From the NCBI GenBank assembly GCA_021826655.1, contig JAKAZC010000007.1, positions 1 through 22,402 on the forward strand: a DNA stretch of 22,402 bases, given 5' to 3'. A model generated the notes under the pieces. That model was given only the letters and a program-made list of their open reading frames with translations. It was not told the DNA's origin and searched no databases. This document shows positions 22,096 through 22,402 of the stretch, in pieces. Numbering within the stretch: the first letter of the stretch is position 1; every line of letters begins with the position of its first letter. Made by a program: the position numbers and the translations under genes. Source of the stretch: Actinomycetes bacterium. GTDB taxonomy: Bacteria > Actinomycetota > Acidimicrobiia > Acidimicrobiales > RAAP-2.

Positions 22096-22402
22096 CTACC
22101 GCCGTCGGACAGTCGGGTGGGGCAGCAGTGTGGTCCGGGTCGACGTCCCCGTGCGCTCGTCGAGATAGGCGGCCAGGCGTCTGTAGACCTTCCTGCCCGC
22201 CATGGTCTCGAGTTCGGTCCGCATGGTCCGGTAGACCGGCTCGTGACCGGTGAACGCCTCGGGTGCCTCGGTGCACCACCAGTGGAACTCGGAACCTCCG
22301 TCACCCCAGTGGCGCCGGTCCCACTGCCGCACGACCGAGGTCACCCGCCCGTCGGGCGCCGTCTCGTCCTCACGCCGCAGGGGAAGCTGCCAGCAGACCT
22401 CG
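22096..22402 (-). CDS. Conserved hypothetical protein, C-terminal part (cut by window edge)
   Basis: The reverse-strand frame is open from the right edge to TAG at 22096-22098, giving about 101 residues. It enters as EVCWQLPLRREDETAPDGRV, then SVVRQWDRRHWGDGGSEFHW and WCTEAPEAFTGHEPVYRTMR. It ends in a basic helix ETMAGRKVYRRLAAYLDERT and a short arginine-rich tail. The clustered Trp, His and Cys residues (FHWWCTEAPEAF) are distinctive and resemble an actinobacterial conserved protein, but I cannot name the family. Because CWQLPLRRE is in frame before any start codon, the gene extends beyond the window; the internal GTG at 22344 is not the true start. Confidence 0.75.
   Translation of the reverse strand, partial: EVCWQLPLRREDETAPDGRVTSVVRQWDRRHWGDGGSEFHWWCTEAPEAFTGHEPVYRTMRTELETMAGRKVYRRLAAYLDERTGTSTRTTLLPHPTVRRR

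Overview
This is a very GC-rich chromosomal stretch (roughly 70 percent or more by eye), densely packed and without mobile elements, rRNA, tRNA or CRISPR arrays. The gene content points to Actinomycetota, most likely an Acidimicrobiia-type lineage: a bacterial proteasome activator (Bpa/PafE), a DUF3151 protein, a mycobacterial-style MenB and MenE, a short MenH, and many genes whose start codon sits 6-8 nt behind a TANNNT -10 hexamer, as expected for leaderless transcripts. The taxonomic call is inference from gene families only.

Layout. Bases 1-1119 hold the N-terminal third of dnaE (minus strand, cut by the window edge). Next is a decayed fragment of a maltose/sugar O-acetyltransferase (1199-1520, minus). 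A coupled plus-strand pair follows: an SRPBCC protein and a pyridoxamine-phosphate-oxidase-like flavoprotein (1585-2603). From 7221 down to 2646 four minus-strand genes run head to tail: a DUF255 thioredoxin-fold protein, an unrecognised 240-aa protein, an alkaline-phosphatase-superfamily enzyme and Bpa. A divergent SDR oxidoreductase (7323-8102) ends in a 14-bp tandem repeat.

The central block (8213-13976) is a menaquinone cluster with interleaved strands: menE (-), menB-menA (+), menH (-), menD (+). It supplies five steps of the classical o-succinylbenzoate route: MenD and MenH make SHCHC, MenE activates OSB, MenB closes the ring and MenA prenylates. MenF, MenC, the DHNA-CoA thioesterase and the final methyltransferase are not in this window.

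The right part holds a PadR regulator coupled to a multi-pass membrane protein (14026-15308), an LCP-family cell-wall ligase with unusual extracytoplasmic cysteines (15380-16837), a carotenoid oxygenase (16946-18292) divergent from tyrS (18384-19670), a coupled trio DUF3151 / lipoprotein / flavin-reductase-like (19819-21430), and three small conserved hypotheticals, the last cut by the window edge.

No clear new system was found. The observations most worth checking are interlocked divergent -10 elements, a 17-bp perfect hairpin plus 15-bp tandem repeat inside bpa, the strand-alternating men cluster with 8 bp between menH and menD, the frameshifted acetyltransferase remnant, and the cysteine-bearing LCP protein. 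The only stretch above 300 bases without an intact gene is 1120-1584, which holds the pseudogene.
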